Program-made: the position numbers and the translations under genes | Notes under the pieces: generated by a model | What the model was told of the DNA's origin: nothing | The model's database searches: none | Seen by the model: the letters and a program-made list of their open reading frames with translations, nothing else | Shown: piece after piece, positions 4,852 to 12,775 of the stretch | Position numbering within the stretch: the stretch's first letter is position 1 | How the letters are laid out: each line of letters begins with the position of its first letter | IMG/VR virus record: IMGVR_UViG_3300042691_011656 | Coordinates: 1 to 23,069 of that record | Origin: a virus | Strand: one strand, 5' to 3' | Length of the DNA: 23,069 nt

Positions 4852-6216
4852 CTACGGATAGTAAACAATCACGAGTCCACCAGCGCCATCACCACCAGCT
4901 TGTGAGGAACCGCTAGAGTTAGCGCCGCCACCACCTGCGCCGTATCCTACGGCAGCAAACCCTGCGCCTTGGCCTTCAGTATTTGTCGGACGGAACTTAC
5001 CGGGGATTCCAACACCACCAGCGGGAAGGCCACCAGCACCACCCCAGATACCAGTACCAGATGCACCAGCACCAGCTTGACCAGCGCCGCCTGTAATGTT
5101 CAGAGTCCCGCCAGAGGCCGTACCACCAGCACCACCAGCAGCAGAGCCAAACGAGGCAGTACCAGTACCACCAGAGCCACCATTAGCAGTGAGCGTTGAC
5201 CCACCTGCAAAGCTGCTGTTTCCACCACCCGTACCGTTGTTTGCACCAGCCGCGCCGCCAGTACCAGCAGCGCCAACGGTAACAGTGACACCAACACCGG
5301 GTGTTACGGTCACAAAACCTTCAGAATACCCACCAGCACCACCACCGCCAGCGCCAAGAGTGTTTGCAGCACCTACTCCACCACCACCAGCACCAGCACC
5401 CCAAACGCGCACAAATACACTCGTAACACCAGAGCCTGGGGTGAAAGTTCCACTGCCAGTAAACACTTGCATGTTGCGGAAGATTGACACCGGGCCATCA
5501 GAAGTTGGAAGCGTCAGGGTTACGTTGCCGCCAAGGGTATCAGCAGCCTTTAATTTAACGGTATTAGAGCCGTTGTCTGTGTCTTCAGCCAAAGTAATGC
5601 TAGAACCCTCGCTAGACGTGGCAGGAACGCTAATCGTTCCACTCTCAATCACAGGTAGGGTGCCGTTTTTGTCTTGAACGGTAAGAGTACGGGTTGTCCC
5701 AGTCGTCAGGCCGTCAACCTCAAGGGCCACTTTCTTGGTCGCATCGCTGCTACCAACCACACGGAAGGTGTTATCTGGTAAGTCAGTAGAAGGAAGGCCC
5801 GTAATCGCAGCAACACCAATCGGGTCGCCAGTCGGGTCAATCACACTCACCGCAACTGCCGTAAGCGAGGCAGAAAGACTCCCGCTATCCAAGGTGACAG
5901 TCACCGTGGTGTTTGGGGCTGAATAGGAAGAGCTATCAATCGTTCCATACAGGGTACTTGAGTCAGTGCAGCGAATCCGGCGTCCAGCGATATAAAAGGC
6001 CGTTACATCGCTGTTAATGGTAAACGTGGTCGCCCCGGTACGGGTGGGGGTATGGCCTAGGTCAGTCCAAGTCGCGCCTTCATAGAACGAACGGGTATCA
6101 GCCATCATGGCGCGCATACCGTTGTTCACGTTCGCGGCTGGGCAGCCTTCGGCAATGTTAATCCCTGCAACGGACGTGTTGCTGCCAGCGGTGATTGAGT
6201 AATCTTTGATAGGCAT
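4852..6216 (-). CDS. Tail fibre with glycine-rich C-terminal domain
   Basis: A 454-residue fibre. The N-terminus (MPIKDYSITAGSNTSVAGIN followed by IAEGCPAANVNNGMRAMMAD) is a phage-fibre attachment sequence seen in many prophage tail fibres. The middle (about 60-245) is a low-complexity Ser/Thr/Val beta region. Residues about 249-454 form a glycine-rich domain opening with VRVWGAGAGGGG and containing VTPGVGVTVTVGAAG, closing with VIVYY. Such domains are known at the tips of receptor-binding phage proteins. The coding strand carries GGT/GGC repeats, seen on the plus strand as CCACCAGCACC runs at about 5020-5410. The Shine-Dalgarno AAGGGAG precedes the ATG. Probable role: recognition of the host surface. 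Confidence 0.88.
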   Translation of the reverse strand: MPIKDYSITAGSNTSVAGINIAEGCPAANVNNGMRAMMADTRSFYEGATWTDLGHTPTRTGATTFTINSDVTAFYIAGRRIRCTDSSTLYGTIDSSSYSAPNTTVTVTLDSGSLSASLTAVAVSVIDPTGDPIGVAAITGLPSTDLPDNTFRVVGSSDATKKVALEVDGLTTGTTRTLTVQDKNGTLPVIESGTISVPATSSEGSSITLAEDTDNGSNTVKLKAADTLGGNVTLTLPTSDGPVSIFRNMQVFTGSGTFTPGSGVTSVFVRVWGAGAGGGGVGAANTLGAGGGGAGGYSEGFVTVTPGVGVTVTVGAAGTGGAAGANNGTGGGNSSFAGGSTLTANGGSGGTGTASFGSAAGGAGGTASGGTLNITGGAGQAGAGASGTGIWGGAGGLPAGGVGIPGKFRPTNTEGQGAGFAAVGYGAGGGGANSSGSSQAGGDGAGGLVIVYYP

Positions 6217-6228
6217 ATCGGTTCTCCC

Positions 6229-6474
6229 TTAACAATCCCAACGTTTCAGTGCCAATGCCTTACGGGTAGGACGGCCCTTCTCGTCTTTCATTGGGCCTTT
6301 TACACCACTCATACGGGCACAGAATGACTTGCGCCGCGCAGCTTTGGCAGGTGACTTCTTGGCAGCCGCAGCGGTAACAGGCTCTTTAAGGTTTGCACCT
6401 TCGGTACGCTTAAAGTACGCCCGACCTTTGGCGTTCAATCCACCCTTTGGCGATTGGTAAGCTTTCTTAACCAC
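6229..6474 (-). CDS. DUF6321-like small basic protein
   Basis: An 81-residue, Lys/Arg-rich protein with the conserved core SPKGGLNAKGRAYF, a middle TEGANLKEPVTA, and the C-terminal SFCARMSGVKGPMKD plus GRPTRKALALKRW. I recognise these as the DUF6321 family of marine and other phages; its function is unknown. I place the start at a GTG (6474), preceded by AAAGGG with 8-nt spacing, because DUF6321 homology begins there. The upstream in-frame ATG at 6516 would add 14 residues that only shadow the neighbouring small gene. It overlaps that gene by 8 nt. Charge suggests DNA or RNA binding or packaging inside the head, as an inference. Confidence 0.8.
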   Translation of the reverse strand: MVKKAYQSPKGGLNAKGRAYFKRTEGANLKEPVTAAAAKKSPAKAARRKSFCARMSGVKGPMKDEKGRPTRKALALKRWDC

Positions 6475-6622
6475 GCTTTTTGCCCTTTGCAGCTTTGGCC
6501 TTTGCCTTCTTGGCAACGTTCAAGGCAATCGCTACGGCTTGCTTTTGTGGCTTGCCTTCCTTCATGCTTTTACGCACGTTAGAACTCACACTTTTTTTGC
6601 TGTATCCTTGCTTGAGAGGCAT
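6467..6622 (-). CDS. 51-residue lysine-rich phage protein
   Basis: A short gene, ATG 6622 to TAA 6467. The protein opens MPLKQGYSKKSVSSNVRKSM, continues EGKPQKQAVAIALNVAKKA, and ends in an alternating Lys/Ala tail. The pattern K-S-x5-N-x10-GKP-x2-QAVAIA is familiar from small basic phage proteins with no known role. It starts one base past the stop of the ejection-protein gene, with AAGGA about 9 nt upstream, and overlaps the DUF6321 gene by 8 nt. With DUF6321 it forms a pair of highly basic proteins beside the internal virion proteins, suggesting a nucleic-acid-associated role. Confidence 0.75.
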   Translation of the reverse strand: MPLKQGYSKKSVSSNVRKSMKEGKPQKQAVAIALNVAKKAKAKAAKGKKRG

Positions 6623-6623
6623 T

Positions 6624-8105
6624 TTAAGGCATCCTTACTTTGGTTTTAGGGTTTGGCTTCAGTAAACCAGTCAATACACCCACATCACGTTGAACTTGCC
6701 CACCAACCTCACCAGCCACATTGCGGGCCATGCCAGAGGCGCGTTGAAGTATACCCCTTGGGCGACCTAATGCTACGCTCTCAACCAAACGGTTAGCGCG
6801 GGCAAGTTGGGCACCAGAGGCACCAGAGCGGGCCAATTCAGAGCCTGCAACCGTACCAAGCACGCCACCAACACCGCCACCAGAGGCAACATTGATAATC
6901 GGCAGCAAGCGAGAGCCAAAAGTCTGCATTAAATCGCCTACGCGGCCACTTTCTGCGGCTTGACGTACCAATTCCTTCTCGTCAGCAGAAAATCCTTTAA
7001 TGCGGTTAGGATTGGTCAGCAGGTTGCGGAAACCAGTTTTAAGGCTTTGGGCTGGGTTTTGTGTCAATTCAGCCCGGGCGATAATCTTTTCAATATCCCG
7101 CAGCTTGGCTTGGCGTTGCCACAACTGACGTCCTTCTGCCAAAGCATCCACGCCTGCACGCCCGCCAACAATTTCGCTTTCAGGTGCTTCTAATACCGTG
7201 CGGCGCAATGTGTCTTGCACGCTTACCAGCTTTTGCCCTTGCTTGCTTACCTTTCCAGTCGTGGTATCGACAAAGCTGTCAATCGCATCGCCAAGGTATT
7301 CATCCAAGTATTGGGCATCTGCCAGACTCATTGGCTTATCAGCAAACACTCCAAAGTCCTCAATATACTTTAAGGCTTCGGAAGGTTTGGCCGCTTTGGC
7401 TGCAAGCTCTGAAGGGGCTTCAAACTGCTTTGTTGCTTCGGCCAAGAACTTATTGCTCAACTTGGGCGAGAACACCCCGCCAGCCTGTGCTGCCTCTTGG
7501 TACTTTTGGTTTGCAAGGCTGCGAATATCATCGGCAGTCGGCACATCAATAGCAGGTTTAGCCAATCCACGCGCAACAGGTGCCGCGCCATAGCGGTAGG
7601 TTGAAGCACCGCCAAGTAAGCCACCAATCAATCCGCCAACGGGGCGGTATTCTTCACCAGCCATTGCTGCTACGTCACCACCAGCTTCAGCACCAGCGCC
7701 ACCAAGCAAACCGCTAAACACACCGGGAAGCCCACCTACAACACCCGTTGCAGCACCCGCTCCCATAGCACGAGCATAGCGCCCAGCTTCGGTTTGTGGC
7801 TGGTATGGTTGACCCACAGCCTGGTTAATTACAGGCGTAAGTGGGGCTTGTGCCATAAGGCCGCGAAACTCATTCCCAAGCCCTTCGTATTGGCCACGGG
7901 CTGCACTTATAGCTGCGCTTGGCAGGGTAGCAGTTGCAGCGCCCAAGAACTCAACCGTTTCGGGAATACCACGGCCTAAGCCACTAAGTGCGGATGCGCC
8001 AATATCACCAGCTTGCGCAACACCGCTTGCAAGGGGCGCTTCAGTCCACCATTGCTCACTCTGTGTCTTGCCGACTTCAGGCGCGGATTCCCACCATTTA
8101 GCCAT
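6624..8105 (-). CDS. Ejection-type internal virion protein (Gly/Ala-rich)
   Basis: A 493-residue protein starting MAKWWESAPE. Two small-residue hydrophobic stretches (about 113-145 and 156-168, Gly/Ala/Val/Leu) could insert into membranes. A long helical, charged region follows (about 190-370), then another Gly-rich hydrophobic patch (about 400-425). This alternation is typical of podovirus DNA-ejection proteins, which are stored in the virion and form a trans-envelope conduit. There is no catalytic motif such as a lytic transglycosylase EGG or SLT signature. It overlaps the previous gene by one base and is the last of three ejection-type genes in a row. The exact homology class (P22 gp7/16/20 or T7 gp14/15/16) cannot be set from sequence alone. 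Confidence 0.7.
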   Translation of the reverse strand: MAKWWESAPEVGKTQSEQWWTEAPLASGVAQAGDIGASALSGLGRGIPETVEFLGAATATLPSAAISAARGQYEGLGNEFRGLMAQAPLTPVINQAVGQPYQPQTEAGRYARAMGAGAATGVVGGLPGVFSGLLGGAGAEAGGDVAAMAGEEYRPVGGLIGGLLGGASTYRYGAAPVARGLAKPAIDVPTADDIRSLANQKYQEAAQAGGVFSPKLSNKFLAEATKQFEAPSELAAKAAKPSEALKYIEDFGVFADKPMSLADAQYLDEYLGDAIDSFVDTTTGKVSKQGQKLVSVQDTLRRTVLEAPESEIVGGRAGVDALAEGRQLWQRQAKLRDIEKIIARAELTQNPAQSLKTGFRNLLTNPNRIKGFSADEKELVRQAAESGRVGDLMQTFGSRLLPIINVASGGGVGGVLGTVAGSELARSGASGAQLARANRLVESVALGRPRGILQRASGMARNVAGEVGGQVQRDVGVLTGLLKPNPKTKVRMP

Positions 8106-9583
8106 TATGGTTTTCTCCGTAAAACACCGTTAGGGTCTAAGAATTGAGAACCTGAAGGAAGGGCATCAAACTCTGCCTTGCTCTTTGGCTGCGGCATACC
8201 AGCATTCTGCACAGAAGTACCCTTGCGGATAGCCTCAAGTTGCTTGCGTTCATCTTCATTCCAAAGAGAAATCGCACCTTCTTTCTTAAGTTTCTCTAAA
8301 TGTTCGGTAAACCCGCGCATTGTACGATTGTTATAGGCAAAGTTTTCAGCTTCGTTTGAAATCGCGTTTTGATACTCTCGCACGCGTTCAAAATACTGAT
8401 ATGCCTTCTGTGCACCAGTTGGAGTTGTCAGGAGGTTTGGCAAACTGTCAAAGAATACAGCCATATCTTTATCTGAAGCCGAGCCAGAGCCTGTTGGGCG
8501 CATTGTTGGAACAAGTTTGCTTACAATTTTTGATGCAAGCTCGCCTTCAGCAACTCTTTCGGGGTTTGCTACACCAAAGTCAGCAGCCATCTTGTTTAAG
8601 GTCAGGCGCATGTTTCCGAAACTGCCAGTGTCGCCATAAGCCTGAATCGCCATGGCAAGGCGTTCCATATCAGGGGCGCGGGCGTTTAAGTTTGATGCTT
8701 GCTCGCGAAGTCCCTTAAGGCGTTCGGCTTCAATGTTGGCAAGCTGTTCGGCAAACTTACCCTGAACACCAATTTCAGCATTCCCAGCCTCTTCACGTAA
8801 AGCTTGCTCAGTCTTTGGCCCAGCCCCTGAAATCTGTGGGACTTGGATTAATGAACCGCGTCCACCACCAGAAGGCATAGCACCATCACTCAATACAGGG
8901 GCAGATAGCACACCTTGCGTTGGCATAGCACCTTGCGGTTGGGTGCCGCTAGGCGGTGGCATAAGTGTGCCAGACGGGATGCCAAGGTTCGCAGCGGTCT
9001 GGTCAATCGCGTCAGGTTGTGTTGGAATTTGTGCCGACACAGGTTGCGCAGGTTGACCGCCAAGGCTTGGAAGTGTGCGGCCAGGAACCGGGATAAGCTG
9101 ACCTTCTGCCCCTTGGATGTAAGAAGGCTCGCGGTTAAACACCGCCTGCGCTGCCTTAACCTGCGCTTCCATCGGCGACATACCTTGAGCAAGGTAAGCT
9201 TGGTAGTAAGTCCCCGCGACTTGGTTTTCAAAACCCGTACCGCTGAATGGGCTGGAAGGTTGTGCCTCGGCATTAGCTTTGTTAATCTGCGCTTGGATAA
9301 GCTGGTTTTGCATAGCCTGCGCACGGGCCGCTTCAGTATCTTTTTGCGTCTGTGCAGCAGCAAGGCTTAGGCTATCCAAGAAACCTTCGTTTTGCGTACT
9401 TGCAGCGGCTAGGTTGGCACCCAAACGGCTAAGGGTGGTGGCGAACTCCGGGGATTGCCAGAACTTCGGTTTGGGTTGCATTGGTTGCGGCGCAAAACCT
9501 TGTGGGGCTTGTTGCATTGCCGCGCCAAGCACGCCACCTGGTTGTTGCGTCTGAATACCTGCGAGTTGTTGGAATAGACTCAT
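8105..9583 (-). CDS. Ejection-type internal virion protein (Gln/Ala-rich)
   Basis: A 492-residue protein. The start at 9583 (MSLFQQLAGI) is chosen because GGAG lies 7 nt upstream and the ATG is one base past the preceding stop. A longer frame to 9643 overlaps the upstream gene and looks spurious. The N-terminal 110 residues are Gln/Ala/Pro-rich with helical segments. A proline/glycine-rich linker spans about 150-250, and a charged helical part follows (EQALREEAGN, then EQLANIEAERLKGLREQ). It has no signal peptide and no clear transmembrane segment. Composition and position between two similar genes support an internal virion/ejection role. The function is inferred. Confidence 0.68.
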   Translation of the reverse strand: MSLFQQLAGIQTQQPGGVLGAAMQQAPQGFAPQPMQPKPKFWQSPEFATTLSRLGANLAAASTQNEGFLDSLSLAAAQTQKDTEAARAQAMQNQLIQAQINKANAEAQPSSPFSGTGFENQVAGTYYQAYLAQGMSPMEAQVKAAQAVFNREPSYIQGAEGQLIPVPGRTLPSLGGQPAQPVSAQIPTQPDAIDQTAANLGIPSGTLMPPPSGTQPQGAMPTQGVLSAPVLSDGAMPSGGGRGSLIQVPQISGAGPKTEQALREEAGNAEIGVQGKFAEQLANIEAERLKGLREQASNLNARAPDMERLAMAIQAYGDTGSFGNMRLTLNKMAADFGVANPERVAEGELASKIVSKLVPTMRPTGSGSASDKDMAVFFDSLPNLLTTPTGAQKAYQYFERVREYQNAISNEAENFAYNNRTMRGFTEHLEKLKKEGAISLWNEDERKQLEAIRKGTSVQNAGMPQPKSKAEFDALPSGSQFLDPNGVLRRKP

Positions 9584-9584
9584 G

Positions 9585-10529
9585 TTAGCTCCAAAATACC
9601 GGCCCTTGACTGAACATACTATACGAACCCGTAGGCCCACCAATCATTGTGGGGGCTGGGGCACCAAACCCACCGCCAACCGCACCGCCTAAGCTGCCAC
9701 CAATAGAGGCACCAATCGGCCCACCTAGCGCAGCCCCACCCAACGTCCCGGCTAAGCCTAAAAGCTGGCCAAAGGTGTTAGAACCCTGACGCGGTGCAAC
9801 CGTTGTACCAATCTGCCCAGCTTGCGGGCTGATACCAGTGATACGGGCAAGGAACTGGTCAAGTTGATCTTGGTCAATCGTGTTCTCGTACTGATAACGC
9901 GCCATGGCTTCATCAATGCCAGCCTGATTCATGGCCTGACGCTGTTCGCCAACCATCGCCAGTTTTCCGAAGTCTGCATAATCCTGCGCTGCAAGGCCGG
10001 GAGCTTGACCGATTGCCGCGTTCATCATCTGGCGCTCGTTTTGATAATTGGCCCCACGGATGTTAGCCTCTGTGTCGGCTAATTGTTGCGCCAGAGTCCG
10101 TTGAGCATTGGTAAATAGCTGTTGCGTGGAGGCGTTAGAGCCATACCGCCCAGCCCGGCCAAGGCTAGACTGCACGCTTGGCATGACGGTTTCCGCAAAG
10201 CGTTGAGTCGTCCCACGGGTTGCAGCATTAATCTGTGCGTCAAGGTATGGGTTGGCATTTAGAAACTCACCAGATAGGGTGCGCTGAAGCTGATTCTGTG
10301 CTTCACGAGTCAGGGGACTACCAGACAAGGCCCGTTGTTCGGTAAGGTTAAGAGCCTGCTCTTGTTGCGGGGTGAATCCGGCGTAGGTCTGGCCCGGGAA
10401 AAATCCCGGAGCACCCTGCTCATACAAGCGGCGCGCTTCATCAGTCCCAAACTTTAATTGGTTTTCAATATAAGCCGGAGGCGCAGAAGTCTGCGTGGTG
10501 GTTTGGGTCTTGCTTTTCCCGCTAGACAT
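9585..10529 (-). CDS. Ejection-type internal virion protein with Gly-rich membrane segment
   Basis: A 314-residue protein that begins with a Ser/Thr/Gln-rich polar head (MSSGKSKTQTTTQT), continues with Gln/Ala-rich helices (about 30-230, many NQ pairs) and carries a Gly/Ala/Leu hydrophobic segment at about 253-289, close to the C-terminus. That segment resembles membrane-penetrating parts of small core/ejection proteins such as T7 gp14, a comparison from architecture only. Its ATG shares a base with the preceding TAA. Order adaptor, nozzle, GNAT-like protein, then this gene matches the usual arrangement of tail then internal virion genes in short-tailed phages. Confidence 0.68.
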   Translation of the reverse strand: MSSGKSKTQTTTQTSAPPAYIENQLKFGTDEARRLYEQGAPGFFPGQTYAGFTPQQEQALNLTEQRALSGSPLTREAQNQLQRTLSGEFLNANPYLDAQINAATRGTTQRFAETVMPSVQSSLGRAGRYGSNASTQQLFTNAQRTLAQQLADTEANIRGANYQNERQMMNAAIGQAPGLAAQDYADFGKLAMVGEQRQAMNQAGIDEAMARYQYENTIDQDQLDQFLARITGISPQAGQIGTTVAPRQGSNTFGQLLGLAGTLGGAALGGPIGASIGGSLGGAVGGGFGAPAPTMIGGPTGSYSMFSQGPVFWS

Positions 10530-10936
10530 TAGAGCAGTCTTTCATTGACATAAGATACTGTTTCAAATCCTGCTTTCTGCAAAACCCTTGTCCACCCCTT
10601 GCGCCCGGATGCAAGTAAGCGTTTACAATCTAACTCTGCTGCCCACACAGCTACTTTGTCAATAACCCACAGCCAGTCTTGGACATTTTTACCGCCAATC
10701 GCTACAAACTCTAAAGTCTTGCCCCGTGGGGTATTATAAATAGTGGTCGTAAAGGCTAATTCATAATCCCCACACACCCAGGCTTGAACCTCACCGTTTA
10801 GAATGGCTTTGAAAGTGTTTTCTTCCTCAATCGGTACGCCAGCGTTGTATTCCTCAGCCAACGCAAGCAAAGGCCAGAAGCGTGGCCACTCGTTCTCAAT
10901 TTCATAGGGCTGGATTCCTTTAAGGCTGGGAGACAT
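10529..10936 (-). CDS. GNAT-like protein in the tail/internal virion block
   Basis: A 135-residue protein. The C-terminal pattern of a strand, a helix ending CKRLLASGRKGW, then RVLQKAGFETVSY is that of the last part of a GNAT acetyltransferase fold. The classical Q/R-x-x-G-x-G/A acetyl-CoA motif is not visible. Short-tailed phages commonly have a GNAT-like gene here; T7 gp13 is a small virion-associated protein of this sort. It may therefore be a structural derivative of the fold rather than an enzyme. It overlaps its upstream neighbour by 17 nt and shares one base with the downstream gene. Confidence 0.6.
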   Translation of the reverse strand: MSPSLKGIQPYEIENEWPRFWPLLALAEEYNAGVPIEEENTFKAILNGEVQAWVCGDYELAFTTTIYNTPRGKTLEFVAIGGKNVQDWLWVIDKVAVWAAELDCKRLLASGRKGWTRVLQKAGFETVSYVNERLL

Positions 10937-11294
10937 ACCACTTCATCCCATCGCTTACGACTTCTAAGCAAGCTTTTGCGCTGTTAATGTCAACCGTTGG
11001 GTCGCCATCAATCGTTTCGCTGCCGTTACCGTCAACCGTAACTTTGTGCGTTCCTGTAAGATTTTTAATCTTAATCCACTCACCTTTGGCTTCTTTTGCA
11101 GGGGGGAGGGTAATCGTCACAACCCCACCGCTAGTATCTACCACATAAAGGGTGCGGGTAATTCTTATCTCCTGACTCGTGCTTAACTCTTCAATCCGAT
11201 ACTGTGTTAAATCAAATAACCGCCGCACCCAAAAAGCTAGGTTGCGCACATACTCCACATCATTGCGGCTTTCAGTCGTTAGGCCGAATATCAT
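10920..11294 (-). CDS. Small beta-sandwich tail-associated protein
   Basis: A 124-residue protein. The N-terminal third is helical (NDVEYVRNLAFWVRRLFDL). The rest contains a beta pattern TLYVVDTSGGVVTITLPPA, then WIKIKNLTGTHKVTV and GSETIDGDPTV. This LPPA...IKN...V-x-G...ETI-G arrangement recurs in phage tail and fibre-associated proteins and suggests a short beta-sandwich or fibre-like module. The gene overlaps the nozzle gene by 4 nt (ATGA) and the GNAT-like gene by 17 nt. A minor tail component or fibre connector is likely; no enzymatic motif is seen. Confidence 0.68.
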   Translation of the reverse strand: MIFGLTTESRNDVEYVRNLAFWVRRLFDLTQYRIEELSTSQEIRITRTLYVVDTSGGVVTITLPPAKEAKGEWIKIKNLTGTHKVTVDGNGSETIDGDPTVDINSAKACLEVVSDGMKWYVSQP

Positions 11295-12775
11295 CGCACA
11301 CCTGTAGGTCTAAAAGCCAACTTAACCCCGTCAAAGAAGCTCCAATCCGTCCCGGCCGGGATAACCATATTGGCCCGGTGGTAACGGGCGTCTTTCCGCA
11401 AACATGCTGTGCCAGTGTAAGCATTAAGCGCCGCCGTATCGCCAACGGTTTCTGATTCATAAAGGAAGTTGCGGGTTTTTAAGGCCACGGTCACACTCTG
11501 ACTGTCAGTCACAGGCTGGACTTCCTGCACCAAAGCGCGTCCTTGCGGGTTTAATTGCACTTCCGTGGTCTCAACCTCTGCGGCTAAGGTTGTACCGCTA
11601 AGTGTCCCTAAAGCTCCGTCCGTCATGATGGCAGCAATGAGAGGGCGGCCACCTCTAAACGCTGTAGCATCCAAACTACCGTCAATAGCATCAAGGTTCC
11701 CATAAATCGCGTCCAAGTCATCAATGCTAAGTGAACGGCTGAAAGACTGCATCAAAGCCTGTTGGGACTGTTCAAAGTAGCTCCAACGGTTCTCTGCCCA
11801 GTGGTAAACAAGAACCAGGTCAGGATTACCATCCGGGCTGTTGTTGCTGACAAACGAGAGGTAATAAGACTTAGCTCGTGGGTCAATCACCGCGCTAAAG
11901 CGTTCGGTCTTGCTAAAATCTGCCTGCCCAGCAAACCAGCGGTCAACCTTACCGTGGCCGATAGGAACACTCTGGCCATTAAACATGAAGAATCCATCTT
12001 CGCCGTAATAAAAAATCATCTTGCCCGTTGCGGCGACAGTTCCACCAATGAAACACCCACGGTTAGGCTCAACCTCGCTGAAGCTGAAAATCGCTTCACC
12101 GCCGACATACTCCATGCGGCGGATTGAGTTGTTTTGCATAATAATGGCATAGTTATCGTACCCCACAATCGCCTTCACCGGGCCACCCGTAGGTAAGTCC
12201 TGCTGGTCTGATTGCGTGGTAACACTTTGCGTCCATTGGGTAACGTTATCAAACCCACTCCACCGTACACGGGATGGCTGTTCATCATCTGTTACATCAA
12301 AGGTATTCCCAGTAACCACAAAGTTATTCACCACGGCTAACACGCGGGCTTGTGGTGGGGTTCCCGTAAGGTCGGCAAAGTCCGTACTTACACCTAAATC
12401 AAATGATTGTGTTTCATCTGTGTAGTTAGAGGCTATAACATTATCCCCGTACTGCACGAAAACCCACCGTTCTCCCGCTGCGGTATTATAATCCCCTGCA
12501 CGGCTCACATCCTGCCAAGCGTTGGAAACCAATTTATAAAGCTTTGTGGTCGTCCCCAAAAAATAATGAGGCGTCCCTAAGCGGTCTAGGCAAGAGAACG
12601 CCCCTAATACCGTCCCTGATACCGTTCCGCTGGAAGCCAAAAGCGCCCGGACGGGAGCATAGCCCTTTCCATAGGGCACGGCGTTCTTGACAACATTAGC
12701 CCCAGGGTTGTTAAAAGAGGTCTGGTCTGGCAACCATTCCCCCAGCGGAATCAGGTCGGAGAGACGCGGGTACAT
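11291..12775 (-). CDS. Tail nozzle / tail tubular protein B-like
   Basis: A 494-residue, almost all-beta protein without signal peptide or membrane segments. Repeated strand pairs, such as RWVFVQYGDNVIASN, VVNNFVVTGNTFD, YDNYAIIMQNNSIRR and GKMIFYYGEDGFFMF, give a propeller-like rhythm typical of nozzle proteins of short tails (P22 gp10-type). In those phages it forms the distal tail tube after the adaptor. I start it at ATG 12775, which shares its first base with the adaptor stop (TAATG). A longer frame to 12802 would add only nine residues overlapping the adaptor. It is the longest gene of the tail-machine block and sits in the expected place. Confidence 0.75.
   Translation of the reverse strand: MYPRLSDLIPLGEWLPDQTSFNNPGANVVKNAVPYGKGYAPVRALLASSGTVSGTVLGAFSCLDRLGTPHYFLGTTTKLYKLVSNAWQDVSRAGDYNTAAGERWVFVQYGDNVIASNYTDETQSFDLGVSTDFADLTGTPPQARVLAVVNNFVVTGNTFDVTDDEQPSRVRWSGFDNVTQWTQSVTTQSDQQDLPTGGPVKAIVGYDNYAIIMQNNSIRRMEYVGGEAIFSFSEVEPNRGCFIGGTVAATGKMIFYYGEDGFFMFNGQSVPIGHGKVDRWFAGQADFSKTERFSAVIDPRAKSYYLSFVSNNSPDGNPDLVLVYHWAENRWSYFEQSQQALMQSFSRSLSIDDLDAIYGNLDAIDGSLDATAFRGGRPLIAAIMTDGALGTLSGTTLAAEVETTEVQLNPQGRALVQEVQPVTDSQSVTVALKTRNFLYESETVGDTAALNAYTGTACLRKDARYHRANMVIPAGTDWSFFDGVKLAFRPTGVR

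Noticed and set aside
5020-5410. CCACCAGCACC-type short repeats that resemble a minisatellite
   Set aside because: Explained by Gly/Ala codons of the fibre tip; units are irregular and not spaced like a CRISPR or tandem array.
5096-5677. Plus-strand 193-codon proline-rich open frame
   Set aside because: It is the antisense of the glycine-rich fibre domain; Gly codons read backwards give Pro/Ala. No ribosome-binding site and low complexity.
7184-7593. Two overlapping plus-strand frames of over 120 codons
   Set aside because: Opposite the ejection-protein gene, no initiation signals, composition follows the antisense of a helical region.
8890-9363. Minus-strand 157-codon frame very rich in Arg/Leu, inside an ejection-protein gene
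   Set aside because: Out-of-frame shadow of the Gln/Ala-rich coding sequence; the true frame has good start and coupling.
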